From positions 1 through 64,000 of the forward strand of contig NZ_JASJOE010000007.1 of assembly GCF_030163755.1 (NCBI RefSeq): DNA of 64,000 nt, written 5' to 3'. Each line of letters starts with the position of its first letter. The stretch's first letter is position 1. A program made the translations under genes and the position numbers. Source of the stretch: Roseicyclus amphidinii. GTDB taxonomy: Bacteria; Pseudomonadota; Alphaproteobacteria; Rhodobacterales; Rhodobacteraceae. The notes beneath the pieces are model-generated. The model saw only the letters and a program-made list of their open reading frames with translations. It ran no database searches and was not told where the DNA came from. Positions 38,349 to 47,100 of the stretch are shown one piece after another.

Positions 38349-39335
38349 ATGAAAGCAGCCATCTCGAAAACCTACGGCGGCCCCGAGGTCGTCACCCTCG
38401 GCACCCTCGCGCGCCCCGAGCCGAGGAAGGGCGAGCTCCTTGTCCGCGTCGCTGCGGCCGGGGTCACCACCGCCGACTGGCGCCTGCGCGCCGCGGCCTT
38501 TCCGGGGGCGATCAGCGCGGTGGCCGGGCGGCTGATGTTCGGCATCTGCGCGCCGCGCAATCCCGTGCTGGGCAGCGACTTTGCCGGCCGGGTCGAGGCA
38601 CTGGGGCCGGGTGTGACCGGCTTTGCCCTGGGCGAGCGTGTCTTCGGCTTCCGGTTCGGCGGCGCGCATGCGGAATTCATGACGGTGAAGGCCGCGGGCG
38701 CGGTGACGAAAACGCCCGATGGCCTGACCGACGCGCAGGCCGCGGCGTTGCCTTTCGGCGGGTTGTGCGCGTTGGAGTTCCTCGACCGCTTCGCGCAGCT
38801 CAAACCGGGCGAGCGGGTGCTGGTCGTGGGGGCCTCGGGCGGGGTCGGGGCCTACGCGGTGCAGGTCGCCCGCGCGCTGGGGGCCATCGTCACCGGCGTC
38901 GCCTCGGGCGAGAGCCTGCCCTTCGTCGAAAGCCTTGGCGCGGATCATGTCGTGGACTACCGCCAGACCGATCCGGCCAAGCTGACCGGCCCCTATGACG
39001 TGGTCTTCGACACGGTGGGCGCGCTCGACTACACGCGCGCCGCGCCGATGCTGGCCAAGGGCGGCCGCTTCGTGCCGCTGAACTTCGGCCTTGGCGATGT
39101 GTGGAAGGGGCGCAAGGCCCGGCGCAATGGCCACGCCCAGATCCTCAAGGTGAACGGCGACACGAAAGAGGGGCTGGATCGGCTTGTGGAACTGATCGCC
39201 GCGGGCCAGCTGCGCCCGGTGATCGACACGGTCTACCCGTTCGACGAGATCCGCGCGGCCCATGCCAAGGTCGAGACGCGCAGGCGCAAGGGGGCCATCG
39301 TGCTCGAGATCGGAGCGACCGCTACAGGCGGATGA
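38349..39335 (+). CDS. NAD(P)-dependent alcohol dehydrogenase (MDR family)
   Basis: A 328-residue medium-chain dehydrogenase/reductase. MKAAISKTYGGPEVVTL and VLGSDFAGRVEALGPGVTGF form the GroES-like half, and VLVVGASGGVGAYAVQVARALGA the NAD(P) fold, followed by DVVFDTVG. No zinc cysteine cluster is present, so it is likely a quinone oxidoreductase-type reductase. AAGGAGG precedes the ATG. The divergent LysR gene and the dyad between them suggest inducible control. Its end overlaps the convergent cupin gene by 14 bp. Confidence 0.88.
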   Translation: MKAAISKTYGGPEVVTLGTLARPEPRKGELLVRVAAAGVTTADWRLRAAAFPGAISAVAGRLMFGICAPRNPVLGSDFAGRVEALGPGVTGFALGERVFGFRFGGAHAEFMTVKAAGAVTKTPDGLTDAQAAALPFGGLCALEFLDRFAQLKPGERVLVVGASGGVGAYAVQVARALGAIVTGVASGESLPFVESLGADHVVDYRQTDPAKLTGPYDVVFDTVGALDYTRAAPMLAKGGRFVPLNFGLGDVWKGRKARRNGHAQILKVNGDTKEGLDRLVELIAAGQLRPVIDTVYPFDEIRAAHAKVETRRRKGAIVLEIGATATGG

Positions 39336-39660
39336 CGAAATCCTTGCGGGTGGTCTCCACCACCTCCCATGCGCCGGTGAAACCGGGGCGGATGACCCAG
39401 GCGTCACCGACACGGAGCGTCACCGCTGCGCCGTCGTCGGGCGTTATGACCGACACGCCGTCGGTCAGCCGGAAATATTCCCACTCGTCATAGATCACGC
39501 GCCATGTGCCGGGTGTCGACTCCCACACACCCGCGAAAAGGCCATCGGCTTCTTCGGTCAGCCATGTCCGATGAACCGGGTCACCCGCGATCACGCGGGA
39601 CGGATCGGGGCGGCTGACCTCCGGATCGCCGCCGGGCAGGACGGGAAGGATGAGCGACAT
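39322..39660 (-). CDS. Cupin domain-containing protein
   Basis: A 112-residue single-domain cupin of the Cupin_3 (DUF861) type. TEEADGLFAGVWESTPGTWRV, YDEWEYFRLTDGVSVITPDDG and LRVGDAWVIRPGFTGAWEV make up the usual double strand motifs, the last with the closing G-D-x-x-x-I-x-P-G-F-x-G pattern typical of ureidoglycine-type cupins. The usual metal His set is partly replaced by Glu and Trp. Role unknown. Confidence 0.85.
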   Translation of the reverse strand: MSLILPVLPGGDPEVSRPDPSRVIAGDPVHRTWLTEEADGLFAGVWESTPGTWRVIYDEWEYFRLTDGVSVITPDDGAAVTLRVGDAWVIRPGFTGAWEVVETTRKDFVIRL

Positions 39661-39722
39661 TCGGAGACCCTTGAAGGAAGGATGCCGCCCCCTGTCCGAG
39701 GGCGGCATCGCGTGGTGGCGGC

Positions 39723-41195
39723 TCACTCGGTCCAGCGGACCGCGGTCAGGTCGTTGGCTTGCGTGGGCGAGTTCTCCCAAAGACCTTCGATCCGCGCATC
39801 GGCGACTCCGGTCTTGGCGAGCTGGAACAGGTAGCCGTTCACGTAATCCGCGGCGATGATCTGCTGCATCTCGGACAGGAGGCTGGATCGTTCCACAGGG
39901 TCCGACGTGGTGGCCAGCGTGTCGTTCAGCGCCACGAACTCGGGCCGCGCATACTGGAAGTAGTAGTCGGGCCGCGCGTAGATGCCGATGTCCATCGGCT
40001 CGGTGTGGCTGACGATGGTCAGGTCGAAGTCATGGCCGCGGAACACCTGTTCGAGCCATTGCGCCCATTCCAGGTTGGTGATCTCGGTCTCGATCCCCAC
40101 TTCGCGCAGTTGGGCCGCGATGATCTCGCCGCCACGGCGCGCGTAGGAGGGCGGCGGCAGGGCCATGCGCAGCGTCAGCCCGTCCGGCGCGGCCTCGGCC
40201 AGCAGGGCGCGGGCGGCCTCGGGATCATAGGCGGAGTTCGCCGTCAGGTCGACGTAATCGGGATTGTGCGGCGCGAAATGCGTGCCGATGGGCGTGCCGT
40301 AGCCGAACATGGCGCCGTCGATGATGTCTTGCCGGTTGATCGCGTGGCTGATCGCCTGCCGCACCCGGATGTCGTCGAGCGGGGCTTGCGCGTTGTTCAT
40401 GGCGAGGATCGTCTCGCCCTCGGTCGAACCGACGATGACGGTGAAGCGCGGATCGGCCTCGAACTGGGCCAGCGTCTCGGGCGCGGGGAAGTTCGGGAAG
40501 GCGTCCACGTCGCCCGCCATCAGCGCGGCGAAAGCGGCGTTGGGGTCCGAGATGAAGCGGAAGGTCGCGGCCTCGAGCGCGACCGGCTCGCCCCAGTAGG
40601 CCTCGTTGCGGGCCAGCTCCACCCGGTCGCCCTGCACCCATTCGACGAAGCGGAACGGGCCGGTGCCGACGGGGTTCGTCGCGTTCGTGTCGGCGCTGGC
40701 CGGGTCCACGATCACCGCGTCGCCCCATGCCATGTCGAACAGGAACGCGCCGTCCGGCCCGTCCAGCGTGACGACAACGGTGGTGTCGTTCGTGGCCTCG
40801 ACGCTGACGATATTGGCGAAAAGCGCGGGCTGCGCGTTGGTCGAGCCCTCGGCGCGCGCGCGGTCGAGGGTGAAGACCACGTCCTCGGCCGTCATCGCCG
40901 CGCCATCGTGGAAGGTCACGCCCGAGCGCAGCGTGAAGGTGTAGACGGTGCCGTCCTCGGAGATGTCCCAGCTCTCGGCAAGGCCGGGGTTGACCGCGCC
41001 GTCGGGGCCGAAGCGGGTCAGCCCTTCGAAGACGTTGGAATAGACCACCTCGTCGATGGCGGCGGCGGCGCCGGCGGTCGGATCGAGGTTCGGCGGCTCG
41101 AGCACCATGCCGACCGAGATGTCTGTCTGCTGGGCAAGGGCCGCCCCGGCGCAAAGCGCGCAGATCGCCGCCCCGTTGCGAAGATGATGGACCAT
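39723..41195 (-). CDS. ABC transporter substrate-binding protein (peptide/nickel family 5)
   Basis: A 490-residue extracytoplasmic binding protein. A signal peptide MVHHLRNGAAICALCAGAALAQQ is followed by the SBP_bac_5 pattern: EPPNLDPTAGAAAAIDEVVYSNVFEGL, LAESWDISEDGTVYTFTLRSGVTFHDG, VGTGPFRFVEW, VRQAISHAINRQDII and PHNPDYVD. Members bind oligopeptides, dipeptides, glutathione or opines. No permease or ATPase gene is nearby, so it must share a transporter encoded elsewhere or act alone. AGGGAGAGAGAC precedes the ATG at 41195. Confidence 0.92.
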   Translation of the reverse strand: MVHHLRNGAAICALCAGAALAQQTDISVGMVLEPPNLDPTAGAAAAIDEVVYSNVFEGLTRFGPDGAVNPGLAESWDISEDGTVYTFTLRSGVTFHDGAAMTAEDVVFTLDRARAEGSTNAQPALFANIVSVEATNDTTVVVTLDGPDGAFLFDMAWGDAVIVDPASADTNATNPVGTGPFRFVEWVQGDRVELARNEAYWGEPVALEAATFRFISDPNAAFAALMAGDVDAFPNFPAPETLAQFEADPRFTVIVGSTEGETILAMNNAQAPLDDIRVRQAISHAINRQDIIDGAMFGYGTPIGTHFAPHNPDYVDLTANSAYDPEAARALLAEAAPDGLTLRMALPPPSYARRGGEIIAAQLREVGIETEITNLEWAQWLEQVFRGHDFDLTIVSHTEPMDIGIYARPDYYFQYARPEFVALNDTLATTSDPVERSSLLSEMQQIIAADYVNGYLFQLAKTGVADARIEGLWENSPTQANDLTAVRWTE

Positions 41196-41344
41196 GTCTC
41201 TCTCCCTGAGGTTGGTTCGGCGCATATTGTCCCGGCTTTCCGCAAAAATCCCGTCAAAAATCGTCGCGTGTCCACGCGCTTGCCGGTTCGGGCGCAATAC
41301 AGTAGGCCAAGGGGCGCAGCGTAACGAGTGAAAGACCCTGTCGC

Positions 41345-41956
41345 ATGTCCTCGACCGAGCGGAACAGCGCCATCGTGCCGATGTTCACCCGCGCGGACGG
41401 CCAGCTTCATCCGCGCCGCACCTATGTCTGTTTCGGCGTCGCCCGGGGTGGAACCAGCGCCGTGGCGGGCGCGATGCAGCGTCTGGGCATCTTCATGGGC
41501 GACGAGCTGCCCAACAATTACGAAGACCCCCGCTTCGGCCCCGGCCAGTCGCCCGCGCGGATGCGCGAGGCGATTGCCGAGCGCAATGCCGCCCATGACG
41601 TCTGGGGCTGGAAATTCCCGGCGGCCTCCAACTACCTCGAAGGGCTGTCGAAAGACCTGCGCAACCCTTGGCTTGTCGTCGTCTTCCGCGACATCGCCGC
41701 CACCATGAAGGGGCACATGCGCTGGCACAACCGCGAGATCACGCTCGCCGCACATGAAATCCTCGTCCAGCAGCAGAAGAACTGGTTCCTCGTGGACCGC
41801 TGGCGAGTGCCGACGCTGCTTGTCTCCTACGAAAAGGCGGTTCTGGACCCGCGGCTTTTCGTCGAGGAACTGGCCGGGCACCTCGGCCGACCCGTCCCCG
41901 AGGGCGAGGCGATGGAACAGATCGTCGCCTTTCTCGCGCCGGGATCCTACAAGTGA
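41345..41956 (+). CDS. Sulfotransferase-like protein
   Basis: A 203-residue protein with the start of a P-loop sulfotransferase fold: TYVCFGVARGGTSAVAGAMQRLGIFMGDEL has the 5'-phosphosulfate loop (ARGGTSAVAG, about 33-42) and WLVVVFRDIAATMKGHMRW the second PAPS contact (FRD...). It is short for the family, so it may be a small divergent type. LVSYEKAVLDPRLFVEELAGHLG is also usual in bacterial sulfotransferases. The acceptor is not known. It diverges from the substrate-binding protein gene. Confidence 0.7.
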   Translation: MSSTERNSAIVPMFTRADGQLHPRRTYVCFGVARGGTSAVAGAMQRLGIFMGDELPNNYEDPRFGPGQSPARMREAIAERNAAHDVWGWKFPAASNYLEGLSKDLRNPWLVVVFRDIAATMKGHMRWHNREITLAAHEILVQQQKNWFLVDRWRVPTLLVSYEKAVLDPRLFVEELAGHLGRPVPEGEAMEQIVAFLAPGSYK

Positions 41957-42025
41957 CGGGCGCGTCGAGACCCGTCACCTTTCGGTATCCACTGTCGCAT
42001 CACCTTCATGAATCGTTCCCCACCG

Positions 42026-42040
42026 AACCCGAATCGGGTT
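42026..42040. repeat. Short hairpin before the small hypothetical gene
   Basis: AACCCG-AAT-CGGGTT is a perfect 6 bp stem. It may end transcription of the sulfotransferase-like gene, though no T run follows. Confidence 0.4.
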
Positions 42041-42087
42041 AACGGAACGTTACCAACGGCATTCGGAGTAGAAGACATGGGGGCCGA

Positions 42088-42291
42088 ATGACAGTTCCGG
42101 ACACCAGCGACATCCTCGATCTGGCACCTCAGATGGTGCCCGAGTTCATCCGGACGCAGGCCGGGTCCCGCACCCTCAGCCGCCTCGTCAAGCGCCTCAA
42201 CCGCGAGCTTCTGGACGGCGACAGCGATGTCCGCGACATGGCCGCGGCGGCGCTCAGGCATCTCGGCCTGATGGATCAGTCCCGCCCCTGA
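42088..42291 (+). CDS. Small hypothetical protein
   Basis: A 67-residue soluble protein. It is mostly helical with a Leu/Arg-rich centre (QAGSRTLSRLVKRLNRELLDGDSDVRD) and ends AAAALRHLGLMDQSRP. GGGGG lies shortly before the ATG. Its tail overlaps the convergent peptidase gene by 16 bp. I do not recognise the family; clean coding pattern and spacing make it a probable gene. Confidence 0.6.
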   Translation: MTVPDTSDILDLAPQMVPEFIRTQAGSRTLSRLVKRLNRELLDGDSDVRDMAAAALRHLGLMDQSRP

Positions 42292-43571
42292 CGGGGTGAC
42301 AGAAGGTCGGCCAGCGTCAGCGCCATCACCGTCGCGCTGTCCACCATGTCCCGCACGCCCACCCATTCATCGGGCTGATGCGCGAGGTCGAGGATCCCCG
42401 GCCCGTAGGCGATGCAGTTCCTCAACCGCCCGATCCGGTCGATATGCTTCTGGTCGTAGGTGCCGGGCGACACCACGAAATCCGCCTTGCGCGCCAGCAC
42501 CCGCTCGATCGCGGCCGCGACGGTGGTGACCACGGGCGCCTCGCGGTCGGTCATCGTCGGGCGCACCTCGAAGAGCTCGCGGATCTCGTAGGAAAAGCCG
42601 GGGCGCTGCGCCTTGACCCGCTCCATCAGGGCCGAGACCTCGGCCTTCACCTCGGCGGGGTCCTCCTCGATCAGGTAGCGCCGGTCGATGGTGATGCGGC
42701 AGCGGTCCGGCACACAAGGGGCGGGCAGGCCGGTATAGCCCTCCTCCTGCGCGGGCTCGCCGCCGTGGATCGCGTTGATGTTGAGGGTGGACTGCCGCGC
42801 GCCCTCGGGGACGACGGGCATCTCGGTGCGCTTGGAGGCCAGAAGCGGGAACAGCGTCGCCTCCATCTCGGCCAGCACCGCCCCCATGTGGCGCACCGCG
42901 CAATCGCCGAGGAACGGCATCGAGCCATGGGCGATGCGCCCATGCGTCTCGATCTCGGCCCACCAGACGCCGCGATGCCCGAGGCAGATCCGGTCCTTGT
43001 TCAACGGTTCGGGGATGATGACATGCTGCACGCGCGTGGGGTCGAAATACCCCTGCTCGGCCAGGTAGGCGACGCCGCCGTAACCGCCCGATTCCTCGTC
43101 CGCCGTCGCGCTGATCTCGAGGGCGCCCGCGAAATCGGGGCAGGTGTCGAGGAACGCCTCGGCCGCGATCACGCTGGCGGCGATCCCGCCCTTCATGTCG
43201 CAGGCCCCGCGCCCGTAGACGCGGCCATCGCGCAGCTCGCCGCCGAACGGATCGACCGTCCAGCCGTGCCCCGCCTCGACCACGTCGTGATGCCCGTTGA
43301 AATGCACGCAGTCGCCCGGCCGCGCCCCCTCGCGCCGCGCCACCATGTTCCAGCGCGGGTAGCGGTCGCTGTCGGCGGGCGCACCATGGGCGCGGACCAG
43401 CTCGACCGTGAACCCCCGCGCCTCGAGGCGCGCGGCCAGCAGCTCGCAGATCTCGCGGTAGTTCCGCCCCGGCGGGTTCAGCGTCGGGATACGGATCAGA
43501 TCCTGCGTGAGCGCAACGAGATCGTCCTCGCGCGCCGCAACCGCTGCCGTCAATCGGTCGTCCCACTCCAT
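42276..43571 (-). CDS. M20 family peptidase (ArgE/DapE type)
   Basis: A 431-residue metal-dependent hydrolase. Zinc ligands are visible as HFNGHHDVV (His-x-Asp), GACDMKGG (Asp bridging), ATADEESGG (Glu catalytic and ligand) and a C-terminal AHQPDEWV (His). The LIRIPTLNPPGRNYREICELL start is typical of acetylornithine deacetylase/succinyl-diaminopimelate desuccinylase-like enzymes. Exact substrate unknown; it is not next to arginine or lysine synthesis genes. The start at 43571 removes 12 unmatched residues of the longest frame. Confidence 0.9.
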   Translation of the reverse strand: MEWDDRLTAAVAAREDDLVALTQDLIRIPTLNPPGRNYREICELLAARLEARGFTVELVRAHGAPADSDRYPRWNMVARREGARPGDCVHFNGHHDVVEAGHGWTVDPFGGELRDGRVYGRGACDMKGGIAASVIAAEAFLDTCPDFAGALEISATADEESGGYGGVAYLAEQGYFDPTRVQHVIIPEPLNKDRICLGHRGVWWAEIETHGRIAHGSMPFLGDCAVRHMGAVLAEMEATLFPLLASKRTEMPVVPEGARQSTLNINAIHGGEPAQEEGYTGLPAPCVPDRCRITIDRRYLIEEDPAEVKAEVSALMERVKAQRPGFSYEIRELFEVRPTMTDREAPVVTTVAAAIERVLARKADFVVSPGTYDQKHIDRIGRLRNCIAYGPGILDLAHQPDEWVGVRDMVDSATVMALTLADLLSPRQGRD

Positions 43572-43669
43572 GCCGCACAGACTGCGCGTTGCCGCCGCCG
43601 CCCGCAAGCCCTGCCATTTCGCGCCGCGTTGCCCTATATCGGAAGGAACCGACCAGAAAGGGTGTCCGG

Positions 43670-43933
43670 ATGATCCTCGGCCTTGGGCGCATGTTGCTCG
43701 TGATGCTGGTGCTGCTGACCGTCGTCTATGTCAGCCTGTTTCTCTACCTGCGCGCCGGGGCCCGCATCCGGCTGGAAGAGCAATGGGTCATGGAGGGCCG
43801 CCCCGGCGACCGCGAGGACTGGATCGACCAGCGCATCGCACCCGTGGCGCGGCGCATCCGCACATGGCTGGTGTTTCTGGTTTACGTCCTGCCCATCGCG
43901 GGCTTGAGCATTTACACATACATCACGAATTGA
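43670..43933 (+). CDS. Small two-helix membrane protein
   Basis: An 87-residue protein with a membrane helix at each end (about 3-28 and 62-85) and a charged centre (RIRLEEQWVMEGRPGDREDWIDQRIAPVARRIR). Both helices and the GDREDWI loop look conserved-protein-like, but I do not know the family. AAAGGGTG precedes the ATG. It ends 8 bp before the DUF1523 gene, so the two are probably cotranscribed. Confidence 0.75.
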   Translation: MILGLGRMLLVMLVLLTVVYVSLFLYLRAGARIRLEEQWVMEGRPGDREDWIDQRIAPVARRIRTWLVFLVYVLPIAGLSIYTYITN

Positions 43934-43941
43934 GGTGCGCC

Positions 43942-44550
43942 ATGCGCTGGCCCCGGATCATCTTCCTCAGTCTGCTCGCCCTCCTGCTGGTCGCGGCGCT
44001 GCACTACACGCTGCCGCAGCGCGAGGTCGTGCGCATCGTCAACGCCGAATCGCGCCTGACCGAGGTCGGCGGCTTCAACGGCCTGTTCTTCGCGCAGCGC
44101 GACAGCGGCTCGGCCCAGACCAGCGCGGCGCGCGACCTGCGCCTGATCTCGACCATCCGCCCCGACGGTCGCCCGCTGGTGTTCCGCAACGAGGATACCG
44201 GCGTGTTCTGGCCGCCCTATTTCAAGTTCGACAGCGAGGATCTTCAGACCGAAGCGGCGAACCTCACCTCGACCGAGACCGAACCGCAATGGGTCGCCAT
44301 CACCCATTACGGCTGGCGTTCGAACCTGATCTCGATCTACCCCAACGCCATCACGATCCGCCCCGTCGCAGGCCCGGACGCAAGCGCCTTTCCGTGGCTC
44401 AACATCGTGATCCTGGCCTTCCTGGCGCTGGTGGTCTTCATGGCCTGGCGCATCTGGGAACGCCTCAACGACCGGGTGATCGACCCGATCGTCGACCGTG
44501 TCTCGGTGCAATGGGCCAAGATGAAGGACCGTCTCGCAGGGCGTGGTTAA
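43942..44550 (+). CDS. DUF1523 family membrane protein
   Basis: A 202-residue protein that I assign to DUF1523. An N-terminal helix (about 5-24) and a C-terminal helix (about 152-172) frame an exported domain of about 125 residues with QREVVRIVNAESRL, DLRLISTIRPDGRPLVFRNEDTG, and QWVAITHYGWRSNLISIYPNA. A short cytoplasmic tail follows (RIWERLNDRVIDPIVDRV). No known activity. Together with the two-helix protein upstream it forms a small membrane operon. Confidence 0.8.
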   Translation: MRWPRIIFLSLLALLLVAALHYTLPQREVVRIVNAESRLTEVGGFNGLFFAQRDSGSAQTSAARDLRLISTIRPDGRPLVFRNEDTGVFWPPYFKFDSEDLQTEAANLTSTETEPQWVAITHYGWRSNLISIYPNAITIRPVAGPDASAFPWLNIVILAFLALVVFMAWRIWERLNDRVIDPIVDRVSVQWAKMKDRLAGRG

Positions 44551-44584
44551 CCCCGTATCAAGGTTAACGCGCGCTCCCCCCCTT

Positions 44585-44610
44585 CTCCGTTTCCCAAATA
44601 TCCCCGCCGG
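44585..44610. repeat. Possible Rhodobacterales intergenic repeat
   Basis: The opposite strand reads GCCTCCGGCGGGGATATTTG, a sequence I recall seeing at gene ends in many roseobacter genomes. It lies between two genes that both end here (convergent). Confidence 0.35.
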
Positions 44611-44648
44611 AGGCTCCCGCAGCCTGCCACCCGCGCCAAGGCCCGGCC

Positions 44649-47000
44649 CTATTCGCCGTAGGGCACCCAGATCGTCCGGACCTCGGTCGCCTGGTCCAGA
44701 AAGGCACGCCCCTCCGCCTCGGGCCCGGCCCAGTCCGGCGCGGCGCGGTTGATCCATGTCCGCTTGAGGTTGCCCGCGCTCGCCGTCTCCAGCGCGCCCG
44801 CATCCACCCCGCCCGCGAAACTCCACAGCGCGTCCACGTCCAGATGCCGCGCCAGCGTCATGCCCAACTCGTGCGATGGGCCGGTGACGATGTTCACCAC
44901 CCCGCCCGGCAGGTCCGAGGTGTCGAGCACCTGATAAAGGTCGGTCGCCGCCAGCGGGCAGGGCTGCGAGGGCACCAGCACCACGCGGTTGCCCATGGCG
45001 ATGGCCGGCGCGATCAGCGAGACAGCGCCCAGAAGCGGCGCTTCGTCGGGAGTGAGCGCGCCGATCACGCCCACCGGCTCGCGCATGGCCAGCGCCACGC
45101 CGCGGATCGGGACATTGGCGACGCGCCCGTCCATCTTGTCGGCCCAGGCGGCGTAGCTGAACAGCCGGTCGATGGAGCGTGCGACCTCGGCCTCGGCCCT
45201 TGCCGCCGAACAGGCGGTCAGCTCGCGGATGCGGCGGGCGAATTCCTCGCTGCGGGCCGAGAGGTTCTCGGCGATGTAATAGAGCACCTGCGCCCGGTTG
45301 TGTGCGCTGGCCCTCGCCCATGCGCCAGCGCCGCGCGCGGCCTCGACCGCGTTGCGGATATCCTTGCGGCTGCCGATCCCGGCATGCCCCAGCAGCGCGC
45401 CGCGCTTCGACCAGACGGGGTGCGAGTAGCCGCCATCGGGCCGCGCCTGCTTGCCGCCGATATAAAGCTTCGCCGTGCGGTCAAGGCCGGGGGCCTCCGG
45501 GGCCTCGGGCGCGGGGAAGGGGGCGATGGGTTTGATCGGGGCCCACTTGGCGGCGGGCGCGAGATAGGCCTGCAGCCCCTCCCACCCGCCTTCGCGGCCG
45601 AACCCGCTTTCGCGCAGACCGCCGAAGGGGGCGGCGGCGTCGAACAGGTTGGTGGCGTTCACCCACACAACGCCCGCCGCCAGTTTCGGCGCGATGTCGA
45701 GCGCCAGGTTCAGGTTCTCGGTCCAGAGGCTCGCGGCCAGCCCGTAGCGGGTGTTGTTGGCGACCTCGACCGCCTCGGCGGGCGTGCGGAAAGTGGTCGA
45801 GACGAGGACGGGGCCGAAGATCTCGTCCTGCATCAGGGGTGCTGCGGGCGACAGGCCGGTGACGAGCGTCGGCGGGTAGAAACAGCCCGTTTCCGGCATC
45901 TCGACGGGCGCGCGCCAGGTCTCGCCCTCGGTGTTGGCGTCCACCATCCGCGAAATGGCCGCGTGCTGCACGGGATCGACCAGCGCGCCCATGTCGATGC
46001 ATTTGTCGAGCGGGTCGCCCACGCGCAGCTTCGCCATGCGCGCCTTCAGCCGGTCATGAAACTCCCCGGCGATACCTTCTTGCACAAGAAGCCGGGAACC
46101 CGCGCAGCAGACCTGCCCCTGGTTGAACCAGATCGCATCGACAAGCCCCTCGATGGCTGAATCGATATCTGCGTCGTCAAAGACGATGTAGGGGGATTTT
46201 CCGCCCAGCTCGAGCGTCAGCGACTTGCCCATGCCCGCAGTCTGTTCGCGGATGCGGCGGCCCACGGCGGTGGAGCCGGTGAAGGCGATCTTCGCGGTGC
46301 CCGGATGGGTGACGATGGCCTCGCCCGTCCGCCCGTCGCCCGTCACGATGTTCACGACACCGCGGGGCAGACCCGCCTCCTGGCAGATATGACCGAAGAG
46401 GAGCGCGGTCAGAGAGGTGTATTCGGCGGGTTTCAGCACCACCGTGTTCCCGGCGGCGAGCGCAGGCGCGATCTTCCACGCGAGCATCAGCAGCGGGAAG
46501 TTCCAAGGGATGACCTGGCCGCAGACGCCGATGGGCCGATGCCCGGGCAGTTCGGCGTCGCGCAGCTGGGCCAGCCCTGCATGGTGGTAGAAATGGCGCT
46601 GGGCGAGGGGGATGTCGATATCGCGCGCCTCGCGGATCGGTTTGCCGTTGTCGAGCGTCTCCAGCACGGCGAAGAGGCGGGCGTGTTTCTGCAGCAGGCG
46701 GGCCAGCGCGTAGAGGTATTTCGCCCGCGCGTGGCAGGAGAGCTTTGACCATTTGGGGAAGGCTTTCGTCGCGGCCGCTACGGCAGCGTCGACGTCCTCC
46801 GCCGTGCCCTGGGTGATCTGGGCCAGTTCGCGGCCTGTGGCAGGGTTTTTCGTGGCGAAGGTTTCGCCGGGGCGCGTGAAGCCGCCGTCGATGAAATGGC
46901 CGAAGGCCGGGCCGCGGGTGGCGATCCACTCCAGCGCCTCGGCGGCGCTTTCGGGGGCGGGGCCGTAGTCCATGCTGTCGAAGATCTGGGCAGTGGTCAT
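44649..47000 (-). CDS. Double-domain aldehyde dehydrogenase (ALDH16 family)
   Basis: A 783-residue fusion of two aldehyde dehydrogenase units. The first (about 1-500) is complete: PWNFPLLM, KPAEYTSL, LTLELGGKSP with Glu264 and FNQGQVCCAGSRL with Cys298, then EIFGPV. The second (about 515-783) keeps the cofactor-domain pattern (VIGALTPDEAPLLGAV, VVNIVTG) but lacks the catalytic Cys block and is truncated. That is the ALDH16 plan, with a catalytically dead second domain, known from bacteria including a roseobacter relative. It lies downstream of deoC, which releases acetaldehyde, a likely substrate. The start at 47000 follows AAGGGACACGGAAC. Confidence 0.9.
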   Translation of the reverse strand: MTTAQIFDSMDYGPAPESAAEALEWIATRGPAFGHFIDGGFTRPGETFATKNPATGRELAQITQGTAEDVDAAVAAATKAFPKWSKLSCHARAKYLYALARLLQKHARLFAVLETLDNGKPIREARDIDIPLAQRHFYHHAGLAQLRDAELPGHRPIGVCGQVIPWNFPLLMLAWKIAPALAAGNTVVLKPAEYTSLTALLFGHICQEAGLPRGVVNIVTGDGRTGEAIVTHPGTAKIAFTGSTAVGRRIREQTAGMGKSLTLELGGKSPYIVFDDADIDSAIEGLVDAIWFNQGQVCCAGSRLLVQEGIAGEFHDRLKARMAKLRVGDPLDKCIDMGALVDPVQHAAISRMVDANTEGETWRAPVEMPETGCFYPPTLVTGLSPAAPLMQDEIFGPVLVSTTFRTPAEAVEVANNTRYGLAASLWTENLNLALDIAPKLAAGVVWVNATNLFDAAAPFGGLRESGFGREGGWEGLQAYLAPAAKWAPIKPIAPFPAPEAPEAPGLDRTAKLYIGGKQARPDGGYSHPVWSKRGALLGHAGIGSRKDIRNAVEAARGAGAWARASAHNRAQVLYYIAENLSARSEEFARRIRELTACSAARAEAEVARSIDRLFSYAAWADKMDGRVANVPIRGVALAMREPVGVIGALTPDEAPLLGAVSLIAPAIAMGNRVVLVPSQPCPLAATDLYQVLDTSDLPGGVVNIVTGPSHELGMTLARHLDVDALWSFAGGVDAGALETASAGNLKRTWINRAAPDWAGPEAEGRAFLDQATEVRTIWVPYGE

Positions 47001-47025
47001 GTTCCGTGTCCCTTGTCGCGGCACC

Positions 47026-47090
47026 GGAAAACGCGAGTTTTCCGCGCCGAAAAACTGCAGTTTTTCGTGCCGTTTTCCTGCAGGAAAACG
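47026..47090. repeat. Three consecutive palindromes between deoC and ALDH16
   Basis: In 65 bp: GGAAAAC-GCGA-GTTTTCC (47026-47043), CGAAAAACTGCAGTTTTTCG (47048-47067, perfect) and CGTTTTCCTGCAGGAAAACG (47071-47090, perfect). All are built from A/T-run arms around GC cores, unlike the nearby sequence. As RNA from deoC to ALDH16 they form serial hairpins. Confidence 0.85.
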
Positions 47091-47100
47091 CGCCCTGCCG

